The position numbers were made by a program, and so were the translations under genes. A DNA stretch of 64,000 nt from Bradyrhizobium sp. CCBAU 53338 (GTDB lineage Bacteria > Pseudomonadota > Alphaproteobacteria > Rhizobiales > Xanthobacteraceae): the NCBI RefSeq assembly GCF_015291665.1, contig NZ_CP030048.1:5456001-5520000 (forward strand), read 5' to 3'. This document shows positions 43,248 to 52,536 of the stretch, in pieces. Below the pieces are notes generated by a model. That model was not told where the DNA came from, searched no databases, and was given only the letters and a program-made list of their open reading frames with translations. Position 1 is the first letter of the stretch. Each line of letters opens with the position of its first letter.

Positions 43248-44048
43248 ATGCGCTTGAAGGACAAGATTGCGATCGTGGTCGGCGCCGGCCAGAGCCCCGG
43301 CGAAGGCATGGGCAACGGCCGCGCCACCGCGCTCATCTTTGCGCGCGAAGGTGCCAAGGTGCTGTGCGTCGACCATCATCTGGAGTCGGCGCAGGAGACC
43401 GTCGATCTGATCGCGGCGCAGCAAGGCATCGCCGCGGCCTTCAAGGCCGACGTGACCAAGTCCGCCGACATCAAGGCGATGGTTGCCGACGCCAAATCGC
43501 GCTGGGGCCGCATCGACGTGCTGCACAACAATGTCGGCGTGAGTCTCGCCGGAGGCGATGCCGAGCTTCTGGCGATCACCGAAGAGGCCTTCGACCGCGT
43601 CGTCGCGATCAACCTGAAAAGCTGCATTCTCGCAGCTAAGGAGGTGATCCCGATCATGCGTGCGCAGAAGAGCGGCGCCATCATCAACATCTCCTCGATG
43701 GCCGCGATCACGACTTATCCTTACGTCGCCTACAAGGCGACGAAGTCGGCGATGATCGCCTTCACCGAGCAGTTGGCCTACCAGAACGCCGAATACGGCA
43801 TCCGCGCCAACGTCATCCTACCCGGCCTGATGAATACGCCGATGGCCGTCGACACCCGCGCCCGCGAATGGCACAAGACCCGCGCCGAGGTCGAAGCCGA
43901 ACGCGACAGCAAGGTGCCGCTGCGCAAGAAGATGGGCACCGGATGGGACGTCGCGAATGCCGCGCTGTTCCTGGCGTCGGATGAAGCGAATTTCATTACG
44001 GGCGTGACCCTGCCGGTGGATGGCGGAGCGAGCGTGCGGCGGGGGTAA
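43248..44048 (+). CDS. SDR-family oxidoreductase
   Basis: A 266-residue SDR with cofactor motif GAGQSPGEGMGNGRA, NNVG, catalytic NISS and YVAYKATKSAM (Tyr and Lys intact), and C-terminal NFITGVTLPVDGG. It is a paralogue of the disrupted SDR at 41865, sharing the unusual GxGxxxGEGxGNGRA cofactor loop. NAD(P)-dependent oxidation or reduction of an alcohol or ketone is expected. It ends the SDR-CMD-SDR operon; a mosaic repeat follows before the convergent PQQ-type gene. Confidence 0.9.
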   Translation: MRLKDKIAIVVGAGQSPGEGMGNGRATALIFAREGAKVLCVDHHLESAQETVDLIAAQQGIAAAFKADVTKSADIKAMVADAKSRWGRIDVLHNNVGVSLAGGDAELLAITEEAFDRVVAINLKSCILAAKEVIPIMRAQKSGAIINISSMAAITTYPYVAYKATKSAMIAFTEQLAYQNAEYGIRANVILPGLMNTPMAVDTRAREWHKTRAEVEAERDSKVPLRKKMGTGWDVANAALFLASDEANFITGVTLPVDGGASVRRG

Positions 44049-44070
44049 AGCGAGCCGAACCCGATGCCTC

Positions 44071-44112
44071 TTCCCTTCTCCCCCTGCAGGGCCCTGCAAG
44101 GGGCGAGGGTGC
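44071..44112. repeat. Short mosaic repeat with a perfect palindrome
   Basis: CCCTTCTCCCCC is followed by a 14-base perfect palindrome TGCAGGGCCCTGCA (44085-44098) and a G-rich arm. It is a degenerate relative of the 5103-5243 element and lies between converging genes, where it could end transcription. Confidence 0.55.
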
Positions 44113-44129
44113 ACCGCCACGGCCGCTCG

Positions 44130-45455
44130 CTAGTGCGTCACCCGCCAGATCGTGCCGCCAGTATCCTCTGAAATCAGCAGTGCGCCATCCTTCGCCACTG
44201 CAATGCCGACCGGCCGTCCCCATACCTGGCCGTCGTTCACGACAAAGCCCGTGACAAAATCCTCGTACTCGCCAGTCGGCTTGCCGTCCCTCATCCTGAT
44301 GCGGATCACCTTGTAGCCGGTGCGCTTCGAGCGGTTCCAGGAGCCGTGCTCGGCGGCGAAGGCATCGCCCTTGTATTCGGATGGAAACTGCGTGCCCTGG
44401 TAGAACGTCATGCCGAGGGAGGCGGAATGCGGCTGCACCAGGACGTCAGGCACCGTCACCTTGTCCTTGAGGTCCGGCCGCGCGCCGGCATGACGCGGGT
44501 CTTCGTTGTTGCCGATGTAGAACCACGGCCAGCCGTAGAAGGCGCCCTCCTTCACGCTGGTGACGTAGTCGGGCACGAGATCATCGCCGAGCCCGTCGCG
44601 CTCGTTGGTCGAGCACCACGGAAGCCCGGTTTGCGGCTGGATCGCGAGGCCGACGCAGTTGCGGATGCCGGTCGCATAGAGCCTGCGGTCCTTGCCCTCG
44701 GGGGTGAAGGAGAGTACCGCGGCGCGCTCTGCCTCATAGCCCCAGGACGCGCCGACCGCTTGCGTGCGCGACCAGGCCTCGAGCCCGCCAGGTGGACTCC
44801 CCATGCCCTCGGCGACATTGCTGGCGGAGCCGACCGACACCAGCATGCGCTTGCCGTCGGGCGTGAACACAATGTCGCGCGTGGAATGGCCCGACCCTTG
44901 CGCGAGGTTCGTCACCACGACGTCAGCCCTGCCCGACGCCTTCAGGTCGCCCGCGTGATAGGGAAAGCGGACGACATTGCCGGTGTTGGCGACATAGACC
45001 CATTGCGGATTGTCGCCGTTCGGGAAGAAGGCGATGCCGAACGGGCGGGTGAGCCCGCTGGCAAAGACCTCATTGATCGCAACCTTGCCGCTCTCCCCGA
45101 GACGCAGCACGCGGATGCGTCCGGGTCCCGTCTCGGCAACGAAAATGTCGCCGTTCGGCGCGACGCGCAGCACCCGCGCATCGGAGAGGCCGTCGGCCAA
45201 AAGCTCGATCTTGAATCCATCGGGCACGAGCGGCATCGCGCTGCCGCGCGTCGTCACGCGCGTGGGATTGGAGACCGAGGGCGAGGCGCCGGGCTTGGCC
45301 ATATCCTGCGGGCGGATCAGCCTGACTGTGCCGGGCTTGTCGACCTGCCAGCTGCCATAGGCGTCCTTGCCCTGCAACACGGGCTCGCCTTGCGCGCCGC
45401 CGCACGCGAGCAGCATCCACACAGGCAGCATGATTTGCGAAACACGAGATATCAC
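44130..45455 (-). CDS. PQQ-dependent sugar dehydrogenase-like lipoprotein (sorbosone dehydrogenase type)
   Basis: A 441-residue beta-propeller protein with a lipoprotein signal (M-L-L-A-C lipobox within the first 20 residues), so the mature protein should be lipid-anchored in the periplasm. The six-bladed GDH-B/sorbosone dehydrogenase fold is suggested by GFKIELLADGLSDARVLRVAPNGDIFVAE, GLTRPFGIAFFPNG, TRDIVFTPDGKRMLVSVGS and TGIRNCVGLAIQP. Such enzymes oxidise sugars or related alcohols with PQQ. The GTG start at 45455 follows GGGGAGGAAGG. It is divergent from puuD, 182 bp away. Confidence 0.88.
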   Translation of the reverse strand: MISRVSQIMLPVWMLLACGGAQGEPVLQGKDAYGSWQVDKPGTVRLIRPQDMAKPGASPSVSNPTRVTTRGSAMPLVPDGFKIELLADGLSDARVLRVAPNGDIFVAETGPGRIRVLRLGESGKVAINEVFASGLTRPFGIAFFPNGDNPQWVYVANTGNVVRFPYHAGDLKASGRADVVVTNLAQGSGHSTRDIVFTPDGKRMLVSVGSASNVAEGMGSPPGGLEAWSRTQAVGASWGYEAERAAVLSFTPEGKDRRLYATGIRNCVGLAIQPQTGLPWCSTNERDGLGDDLVPDYVTSVKEGAFYGWPWFYIGNNEDPRHAGARPDLKDKVTVPDVLVQPHSASLGMTFYQGTQFPSEYKGDAFAAEHGSWNRSKRTGYKVIRIRMRDGKPTGEYEDFVTGFVVNDGQVWGRPVGIAVAKDGALLISEDTGGTIWRVTH

Positions 45456-45637
45456 GTCGCCTTCCTCCCCGACTTCATCTGCCAAATCCCACGTCAGCTC
45501 ATGCCCGCACGATGTGCATTTGCTAAGACCCATCGTACTGGAAAACGGCACGGATCGGTGCAACACATTGTGAGGGCGCGACCGGCGGCTGCGGTCATCA
45601 AAGCTGCGGCATCGGCGTCGCGATTGATGGGGTGATC

Positions 45638-46831
45638 ATGTGGGGATCGATCATATCGGAATGGGCGAGCCTGCTGCTGCGCTGGCTGCACGTGGTAGCC
45701 GCGATCGCCTGGATCGGCAGCTCGTTCTATTTCATCGCCCTCGACCTCAGCCTCAAGCCCAGGAGCGATCTGCCTGATGGTGTGCAGGGTGAGGCCTGGC
45801 AGGTTCATGGCGGCGGCTTCTACCGGATCATGAAATATCTGGTGGCCCCTGGCCAAATGCCGGACGAACTCACCTGGTTCAAATGGGAGGCCTATACCAC
45901 CTGGCTGTCCGGCTTCGCGCTGATGGTGGTGGTGTATTATCTCGACGCCGATCTGTTCCTGGTCGACAAGTCGACCCTCGACCTCACGCCATTCCAGGCC
46001 GGACTGTTCAGCTTGTGCAGCCTCGCGCTGGCCTGGTTGCTCTATGAGGCCGCCTGTCGCACCGGGCTCGCGCAGCGAGAGCTGCCGTTTGCGATCGGCG
46101 GTTATCTATTCCTGGTCGCGCTGACTTACGCGTTCACCCACGTGCTGAGCGGACGCGGGGCTTTCAACCAAATCGGCGCGCTGATCGGCACCATCATGGT
46201 CGCCAACGTCTTCGCGGTGATCATTCCGAACCAGAAGAAGATCGTCGCGGCGTTGATCGCCGGACAGGCGCCCGACCCGAAGCTGGGCAAGACCAGCAAG
46301 GAGCGCTCGGTCCACAACAATTATCTGACGCTGCCCGTCGTCGTGCTGATGATCAGCAACCACTATCCCCTGCTCTACGCCACGCGCTTCAACTGGATCA
46401 TCGTCGCGATCGTGCTGGCGCTGGGGCCGGTGATCCGTCACTTCTTCAACGAAGGTCATGCCGGGCGCAAATCACCGTGGTGGGTGTGGGGCGTCGCAGC
46501 CGTGGGCGCGATCGCGATCCTCTTCCTGTCCGCGGCCGGGCCTCGCGAGGTCAAGGCGGGCTCGCTGTCAGCGCAGCCCACGGTCGCCAATGTCGAGGAG
46601 ATCGTGATGTCCCGCTGCAGCATGTGCCATGCGGCCGAGCCGGTCTGGGCCGGCATCGTCACTGCACCGAAGGGGATCTTGCTCGATGCGCCCGAGCACA
46701 TCCATCGGAACATCCGCCTGATCGGCCGCGTCGCTGCGTGGTCGACCGCGATGCCGCCGGGTAATATCACCGAAATGACCAGCGAAGAGCGCGCCATCCT
46801 CGCCGCCTATATCGGCGAGCAGGATCGCTGA
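45638..46831 (+). CDS. puuD: Urate hydroxylase PuuD, membrane protein with C-terminal cytochrome c domain
   Basis: A 397-residue protein with an N-terminal membrane domain of about eight helices (HVVAAIAWIGSSFYFIALD, SVHNNYLTLPVVVLMISNHYP) and a C-terminal cytochrome c module with C-S-M-C-H near residue 326 and a distal Met in AMPPGNITEM. This is the layout of PuuD, the membrane urate oxidase of alphaproteobacteria that passes electrons to the respiratory chain. The ATG at 45638 follows GGGG; a GTG two codons earlier is the alternative. No other purine-degradation genes are adjacent. Confidence 0.93.
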   Translation: MWGSIISEWASLLLRWLHVVAAIAWIGSSFYFIALDLSLKPRSDLPDGVQGEAWQVHGGGFYRIMKYLVAPGQMPDELTWFKWEAYTTWLSGFALMVVVYYLDADLFLVDKSTLDLTPFQAGLFSLCSLALAWLLYEAACRTGLAQRELPFAIGGYLFLVALTYAFTHVLSGRGAFNQIGALIGTIMVANVFAVIIPNQKKIVAALIAGQAPDPKLGKTSKERSVHNNYLTLPVVVLMISNHYPLLYATRFNWIIVAIVLALGPVIRHFFNEGHAGRKSPWWVWGVAAVGAIAILFLSAAGPREVKAGSLSAQPTVANVEEIVMSRCSMCHAAEPVWAGIVTAPKGILLDAPEHIHRNIRLIGRVAAWSTAMPPGNITEMTSEERAILAAYIGEQDR

Positions 46832-46983
46832 GGCCATCACGTGTCGATACCGCATTTCGCGGAATGAAATTCCTGATCCCCCGCCGATTTGAAAATGACT
46901 TGTGCGCCCATCCGGCGTAGACAGGGCAAACGGCCGCCATGGTGGTCTCAAGTCAGTTTGTAATCCTTGCCGGGGAAATCACA

Positions 46984-47841
46984 GTGGCCCTCAAGAACAT
47001 CATCGGAATCGACCACGCCGTGGTCATGGTGAAAGACCTCGACAGTGCCGCCGAAAATTACCGAAAGCTGGGCTTCACCCTGTCGCCGCGCGGCACCCAC
47101 AGCGCGCATATGGGCACCGGCAACTACACCATCATGTTCGATCCTGACTATATGGAGCTGCTCGGAGTGCTGGTGCCGACCGAGCACAACGCGCCGGCGC
47201 GCGCCTTCGTCGAACGGCACGGCGAGGGCATCGAGCGCATCGCCTTCACGGCGATCGATTCCGCCGCCGGCGCCGAGGAAATCCGCGCGCGCGGCTTCAC
47301 GCCGATCGGCCCGACCGACTTCGAGCGGCCTGTGACGCTGCCTGACGGCACGGTCTCGGCCGCCAAGTTTCGCACCTTCATGTGGCCGACGGCGGAGACG
47401 CCCGGCGGCGTGCGCATCTTTGCCTGCCAGCACAAGACCCGCGAGACGGTGTGGATCCCCGAACTGATGAGGCACGCCAACGCCGCGAAGCAGATCAGCG
47501 AGGTGCTGATCGCGACGCCCGAGCCGGCGAAGGACTCGGCGCATCTGGCCCAGTTGATCGATCGCGAGCCGAAGGCGGAGGCCGATGGCGCGGTGACGGT
47601 GACCTCGGGCGGCGACCGTGCCGATTTCGTCTATCTGACGCTGGACCAGCTCGGCAAGCGCTATCCCGGCGTACCGCTGGCCGGTCTCTCCGAGCGCGGC
47701 GGCGCGGCGCTGGTGCTCGTCAGCGGCGATCTCGCGGCGACCGAGAAGTCCCTCGGACCGGCAGGCGTCCGCAGCGGAGCGGCGATCGTCGTGCCTCCGG
47801 CCAAGGCCAACGGCACCCTGCTCGCCTTCATTGCCGGCTGA
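46984..47841 (+). CDS. VOC-superfamily (glyoxalase-like) protein
   Basis: A 285-residue protein with an N-terminal glyoxalase-like module beginning IIGIDHAVVMVKDLDSAAENYRKLGFTLSPRGTHS. The His in IDH and Glu in PDYMELLG are plausible metal ligands. A second module begins near residue 160. Proteins of this kind, sometimes annotated as VOC family with PF13468-like domain, handle diverse small substrates; function is not predictable. The GTG at 46984 follows GGGGAAA. It is on its own 150 bp downstream of puuD. Confidence 0.83.
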   Translation: MALKNIIGIDHAVVMVKDLDSAAENYRKLGFTLSPRGTHSAHMGTGNYTIMFDPDYMELLGVLVPTEHNAPARAFVERHGEGIERIAFTAIDSAAGAEEIRARGFTPIGPTDFERPVTLPDGTVSAAKFRTFMWPTAETPGGVRIFACQHKTRETVWIPELMRHANAAKQISEVLIATPEPAKDSAHLAQLIDREPKAEADGAVTVTSGGDRADFVYLTLDQLGKRYPGVPLAGLSERGGAALVLVSGDLAATEKSLGPAGVRSGAAIVVPPAKANGTLLAFIAG

Positions 47842-47920
47842 TTTGAGCCAATTCTTTAACGCGCGTTTACCGGGCGGCTCTAGGATTCGTCGATAGTCCA
47901 AGCCGCCCGAGGCCATGCCT

Positions 47921-48199
47921 ATGTTCAAAGAGGGATCGCCGATCGCTTACGATGCGCCGGCCGAGCTGAAGAAATGGCCGTCGCTGAAGGGCGAGCGCCA
48001 GAAGGACCGTGGTCCGCCCTATCTCGTCTACAACGGTACACTCGCCGACTGCGTCCGCGAGCTCATGGGCAAGCCCATCAAGGGCGGCATCTCGCTCTAC
48101 GACATCATGACGCCGCCGCAAGCAGCCTTCGACCAGACCGTGCTGTCGCCCGGTGATGCCGCCGAGATCGCGATGCGCCAGGATTTTCCCAAGGCGTAA
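47921..48199 (+). CDS. Small conserved hypothetical protein
   Basis: A 92-residue soluble protein I cannot assign to a family. It is Pro- and Lys-rich, with KGERQKDRGPPYLVYNGTLADCVRELMGKPIKGGISLYDI and no signal or membrane segment. GAGG lies eight bases before the ATG at 47921; a start six bases earlier is possible. Codon use matches the surroundings, so it is probably real. The following 213 bases up to 48412 hold no gene. Confidence 0.65.
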   Translation: MFKEGSPIAYDAPAELKKWPSLKGERQKDRGPPYLVYNGTLADCVRELMGKPIKGGISLYDIMTPPQAAFDQTVLSPGDAAEIAMRQDFPKA

Positions 48200-48412
48200 A
48201 CGCCGAAGGCCTCCCGCAATACCGTTTGAGGTCCTGATTTCCCCTCGGTTCCCGTAGAACCGCGGGACAAGAGTCGCGTTCTTGGCGCGGGAACACCGTA
48301 CTAACACCTGCCGTAGCGCGGAATCGCAGCTTCGCCGCAATTACGGTTAAGAAGTCCTTGTCACCGGCACACCGCTGGTCGTTCCCCCACAGTTCGAGGA
48401 CTCTGAACCGAG

Positions 48413-49360
48413 ATGCGATTTCTTGTCGCCGCTTGCGCTGCGTTCCTGATTCTGATGTGCGACGTCAGTTCGCCGCCAACCTGGCAAGCGTCAAGCTTCG
48501 ACGACACAGCTCGCAAGGCTGATCGCGCGCCCTCCCTGGTCCCCCTTGTCGAACTGTTCCTGACAAGCGTGCAGGCCATCGAGCTTGCCAATGCGCGCGC
48601 GTCCTACGAACAGACGATCGAGCCGACGCCTTCGGTCGAAACGGCCGTGCAGACTCCGGCGTCTCCGACCGAGCAGTTTTGCCGTGCACTGAAGGAAGCG
48701 GCCGAGGAGAGCGGCATTCCCGTGCCGTTCTTCGCTCGCCTGCTCTGGCAAGAGAGCCGCTTCAGGTCCAACGAGGTCAGCCAAGCCGGCGCCCAGGGCG
48801 TTGCGCAATTCATGCCGGAGACGGCCGCCGAAGTCGGGCTCGATGATCCCTTCGATCCCATGAAGGCGCTGCCGGCATCGGCAAAGTTCCTGCGCAAGCT
48901 CCGCGACGATTTCGGTAATCTTGGCCTGGCCGCAGCCGCCTACAATGCTGGCCCCGGCCGCATCCAGAAATGGCTCGCCAAGGAGAGCGAGTTGCCGCGC
49001 GAGACGCGCGACTACGTCCGCATCATCACCGGTACCAAGGCCGAAGATTGGATCGAGCGCACGGAAGCTCTCGCGATCCGGATCGACCTGCCCCGCGAGG
49101 CGCCTTGCGAAGGCGTCGCCAGCCTGTCCAAGACCAAGGACGTCGCCTGGGTGCCGGCAAACCTGACGCCATCAACCGCGACCATCATTCGCAAGGCCGA
49201 GCAGCTGGCAGTGCGGCTCGCAGCAAACCGCGCCCGCAAGCGACTCGTCGCCCTGCTCCGCAAGAACGGCGCGGCCCATGGCAAGGCGCGCAGCATGATC
49301 TCAGCACGCGCGAAAGCAGCGAGGGTCCGCGCCGTCCGCCTCGCATCGAGCGAGCGCTAA
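48413..49360 (+). CDS. Lytic transglycosylase (SLT domain)
   Basis: A 315-residue envelope protein with an N-terminal signal (residues 1-17; C16 might be a lipidation Cys but the lipobox is poor), a low-complexity linker, and an SLT domain. The catalytic Glu is E114 in LLWQESRF, followed by SQAGAQGVAQFMPETAAEVG and AYNAGPGRIQKWL. These enzymes cleave peptidoglycan with formation of anhydromuramic acid. The Arg- and Ala-rich C-terminus (residues 270-315) is basic and probably disordered. It converges on the cupin gene four bases downstream. Confidence 0.9.
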   Translation: MRFLVAACAAFLILMCDVSSPPTWQASSFDDTARKADRAPSLVPLVELFLTSVQAIELANARASYEQTIEPTPSVETAVQTPASPTEQFCRALKEAAEESGIPVPFFARLLWQESRFRSNEVSQAGAQGVAQFMPETAAEVGLDDPFDPMKALPASAKFLRKLRDDFGNLGLAAAAYNAGPGRIQKWLAKESELPRETRDYVRIITGTKAEDWIERTEALAIRIDLPREAPCEGVASLSKTKDVAWVPANLTPSTATIIRKAEQLAVRLAANRARKRLVALLRKNGAAHGKARSMISARAKAARVRAVRLASSER

Positions 49361-49364
49361 TCGG

Positions 49365-49748
49365 TCAGACCGGCTTCTCGTCGTCGGTGACTGGCGACGT
49401 CACCACCAAAAAAACGAGATCGGTCAACCCCGAGTTCGAGATCGCGTGTTCGACACCGGGCGGCAGAAAGATCACGTCGTGCTTGCGCACGACATGGTTC
49501 TTTCCCGCGATCTCCATCAACCCTTCGCCGTCGAGCACGTGATAGACTTGCTCCTGCACCTTGTGATGATGCCGCGCCACATAGGCCATCGGCTGGTACA
49601 TCGAGATGCGGTAATCGATGTGGCGTGAGCGCGCGTTCTCCGGCATCACCAGCGGCTTCGACAGCGCGCCGCCGAAATGGTTGGGAAACTCGCGCCAGGG
49701 CACTTCCGCAATGTTGCGGATGAAGGCGCCATTGCTTTCCTCGGCCAT
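49365..49748 (-). CDS. Cupin-domain protein
   Basis: A 127-residue single-domain cupin. The metal-binding motif is visible as RHHHKVQEQVYHVLDGEGLMEI followed by LPPGVEHAI, giving the His-His-Glu-His set. Such proteins are dioxygenases, isomerases or ligand sensors. AAGGAG precedes the ATG. It lies 11 bases downstream of an SDR and is in the same minus-strand operon as the SDR and the TPP enzyme. Confidence 0.85.
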   Translation of the reverse strand: MAEESNGAFIRNIAEVPWREFPNHFGGALSKPLVMPENARSRHIDYRISMYQPMAYVARHHHKVQEQVYHVLDGEGLMEIAGKNHVVRKHDVIFLPPGVEHAISNSGLTDLVFLVVTSPVTDDEKPV

Positions 49749-49759
49749 GCTCCTGCTCC

Positions 49760-50464
49760 TTAATTCACCAGCGCGCCGCCGTCGACATAGACGATCGAGC
49801 CCGTTGCAAATCCGTTGCTCATGAAGCTTCCGATCTGCTGGGCGATGTCCTCGGCCATACCGACGCGCCCGACTGGCAGTGCGGCCGCCGTCTTGGCCAG
49901 CATCTCCTTCCGCGCTGCCTCCGGCATCGCAGCCCGGATCGGCGTATCGATCACGCCAGGCGACACCGCATTCACACGCACCGGCGCAAGCTCGAGCGCC
50001 AGCGCGCGGGCGAGCGACTCCAGCGCGCCATTGGCAGCACTAATGATCGCCGAATTCGGCCGTGGCCGGACGCTGAGGAAACCGGTGACCAGCGTCAGCG
50101 AGCCGCCGGGCCGAATCTCGGCCTCGCGCGCGACGCGCCATGCGCCCCAGAATTTCCCTTCCATCGTGGCCCGCACGTCTTCCATCGCGACCGTCCTGAA
50201 CGGCCCGGTGCGAAGCTGCGCGGCCGTCAGCACGACGTGATCGACAGGGCCGGTGCGCTTGAACAGCCCGGCCACGCTCTGATCGTTGGTGACGTCGGTT
50301 GGAATCGCCATCACTTTCAGCCGCTCAGCGATCGGATCTAGCTTCGATGCGCTGCGCGACGCGATGACGACATCAGCACCTTGGTTCTTCGCGAGTTCCG
50401 CCGTAGCGAGGCCGATGCCTGAGGAGCCGCCAATCACGACGACCTTCTTGCCTGCGAGCGTCAT
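49760..50464 (-). CDS. SDR-fold protein with degenerate catalytic Tyr and Lys
   Basis: A 234-residue SDR with intact cofactor motif GGSSGIGLAT and C-terminal TGSIVYVDGGAL. The region normally holding YxxxK reads I-I-S-A-A-N-G, so both Tyr and Lys are absent, and NNAG is replaced by LTAAQ. It may act as a non-canonical enzyme or as a structural partner. The start at 50464 follows AGGGAG by seven bases; an ATG six bases earlier overlaps that site. It lies between the TPP enzyme and the cupin in one operon. Confidence 0.82.
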   Translation of the reverse strand: MTLAGKKVVVIGGSSGIGLATAELAKNQGADVVIASRSASKLDPIAERLKVMAIPTDVTNDQSVAGLFKRTGPVDHVVLTAAQLRTGPFRTVAMEDVRATMEGKFWGAWRVAREAEIRPGGSLTLVTGFLSVRPRPNSAIISAANGALESLARALALELAPVRVNAVSPGVIDTPIRAAMPEAARKEMLAKTAAALPVGRVGMAEDIAQQIGSFMSNGFATGSIVYVDGGALVN

Positions 50465-50508
50465 TCCCATCTCCCTATTTTTCTTATCTGGTGATTTGCA
50501 GGCCGCGA

Positions 50509-52308
50509 TCAGCCCGGCTGGAACCGCGTGCCGATGCCGGCCTTGCTCTGGCCAAGACCCGGCAATTCCCAGACGCCGGCACCGGCCGGGTTGACGTCGG
50601 CGGCGATGTCGACGTCGATCAGATAGGGCCTATTGGCCGCAATGCCCTTGCGTATCGCTTCTCCGATATCGCCGGCGCGATCGACCCGCACGCCCTCCAC
50701 ACCGCATGAGCGCGCCATCGCCGCGAAATCCGGATTGTAGCGCTCGCCCGTTTCCGGATGCTTGAAGTCGGTGGCAAGCTCGCGCCCGCCGAGATAGCCG
50801 CGCTGCAGTCCGCGGATCGAGGCATAGGCGTAATTGTTCCAGACGACCCAGACCACCGGCAGATTGTATTCGACCGCCGTCCCGAGCACGTTGGCATGCA
50901 TGAAGAAGGCGCCGTCGCCGCAGACCGACACGCAGGGGCGATCTGGCGCCGCAAACTTCGCGCCCATCACGCCGGCAACGCCAAAGCCCATCGGGCCAAA
51001 GCCCATCGACCCAATCAGCGAGTCCGGTCGCTTCGGCTTGCAGAAGCCGAGCAGCCAATTGTGATGCACGCCGATGTCGGAGACGAGGATCGCGTCCTCC
51101 GGCAACGCCTTGTCGATCTCGGCGGCCGCGCGCTGCGGGTTGATCGGCACGGTATCGTCGGAAAAGCCGGGCGCGACGAACTTGTCCCACTCCTTGCGAT
51201 AGCCGTCGATCTGCGCCAGCCATTTCTGGCGGGCATCAGCCTTCTTGGAGAGATTGTCGCGGCGATCGAGCTCGGCATGAACCTGCCGCAGGAAGGTACG
51301 GACGTCGGCCATCAATCCGAGCGCGACAGGGTAGTTGCGGCCGATCTCTTCAGGGTCGATGTCGACGTGGATCAATCGCGTCGGCGGGATCGTGAAGGAA
51401 TAGCCGGGAATCCACGAGCTCGATGTGCGGTCGTCGAAGCGGACGCCGAGCGCGAGCAGCACGTCGGCCTGGCGTGCGGCGTGATTGGCCTGGTAATGCC
51501 CGGCGCGCGCGACGAGGCCGAGCGCCAGCGGATGATTGACATCGAGCGCGCCGAGGCCGCTCGCGGATGCCGCCACGGGGATCTGAAGCCGCTCGGCGAG
51601 CTTGCGCAGCTCCTCCGCCGCTCCGCCATAGCGCACACCCTGCCCGACCAGTATCACCGGCCGCTCGGCCGCGAGCAGCATGTCGACAGCCCTCTCGACA
51701 CCATCAGGATCGGCGCCGCAGCGGCTGGAGATGTTGGCACTCCACTCGATCGCTTTTGGCGCCTCTTCGGCTGCTGATTCCATGAACACATCGAAGGGAA
51801 CGTCGATCACGACAGGCCCCGGCCTCCCCGTAATCATGGTCTTCCAGGCCTGCCGCACCGCGAGCGGCACCATCTCGCCACGGGTCGGCTGGAACACCTT
51901 CTTGCACATCGTGCGCACTGTGGAAGGGAAGTCGGCCTGATAGTGCCGGTACATCTCCTGGAACGCGCCGCGATTGAACTGGCTGGTCGGCACATTGCCG
52001 GTGATCGCCATGAACGGCACGGAATCGAGAAAGGCGTTCGCAAGCGAGATCGGCAGATTCGCCGAGCCCGGCCCGCAGGAGGTGAAGGTCGCGGTCGGCC
52101 GGCCGGAGACGCGGTAATAGACGTCGGCCATGAAGCCGGCGACGCTCTCGTGATGCACGGAGATCGTCTTGATGTCGGACGAACGCTCGTACAGCGCGTC
52201 GATGAACTGGATGTTGCCGTGGCCGCAGAGCCCGAACACCTGCGGCACTTTCTCCTGGATCAGATAATCGACAATGACCTGGGCGCCATTGAGCATGTTT
52301 CGCGACAT
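50509..52308 (-). CDS. Thiamine diphosphate-dependent enzyme (acetolactate synthase large-subunit-like)
   Basis: A 599-residue TPP enzyme of the acetohydroxyacid synthase/benzoylformate decarboxylase superfamily. The cofactor-activating Glu is E54 (HHESVAGF), and the cofactor-binding GDG motif is near residue 465 (CGDGAFFMHANVLGTAVEYN, with the downstream NN). No small regulatory subunit is nearby, and the enzyme is in an operon with an SDR and a cupin, so catabolic C-C cleavage or ligation is more likely than isoleucine-valine synthesis. GAGGGAG precedes the ATG. Divergent from an IclR regulator. Confidence 0.87.
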   Translation of the reverse strand: MSRNMLNGAQVIVDYLIQEKVPQVFGLCGHGNIQFIDALYERSSDIKTISVHHESVAGFMADVYYRVSGRPTATFTSCGPGSANLPISLANAFLDSVPFMAITGNVPTSQFNRGAFQEMYRHYQADFPSTVRTMCKKVFQPTRGEMVPLAVRQAWKTMITGRPGPVVIDVPFDVFMESAAEEAPKAIEWSANISSRCGADPDGVERAVDMLLAAERPVILVGQGVRYGGAAEELRKLAERLQIPVAASASGLGALDVNHPLALGLVARAGHYQANHAARQADVLLALGVRFDDRTSSSWIPGYSFTIPPTRLIHVDIDPEEIGRNYPVALGLMADVRTFLRQVHAELDRRDNLSKKADARQKWLAQIDGYRKEWDKFVAPGFSDDTVPINPQRAAAEIDKALPEDAILVSDIGVHHNWLLGFCKPKRPDSLIGSMGFGPMGFGVAGVMGAKFAAPDRPCVSVCGDGAFFMHANVLGTAVEYNLPVVWVVWNNYAYASIRGLQRGYLGGRELATDFKHPETGERYNPDFAAMARSCGVEGVRVDRAGDIGEAIRKGIAANRPYLIDVDIAADVNPAGAGVWELPGLGQSKAGIGTRFQPG

Positions 52309-52536
52309 CAACCGGTCTCCCTCTCGGCCCGTCGACGTCTTCTGTACCGATGCGGAGAACGCGGCCGGTCATCACAGGGCCGCGCGCAGCCTATTTCTCA
52401 TAATGCTGTACGTCAATTTATATTGTGATAGGCTTCGCGGCGAAGGAACGTCGAGCTCCGCGCCGACGGCCGCGCCCGTTGCGTGCTACTGTCGCTGACG
52501 CAGAGCCGAAACGATTCACCCGAGGGAGCCCAGTCC

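Noticed and set aside
50509..52308. Biosynthetic acetolactate synthase IlvB.
   Set aside because: No small regulatory subunit or ilvC is adjacent, and the operon contains a cupin and a non-canonical SDR.
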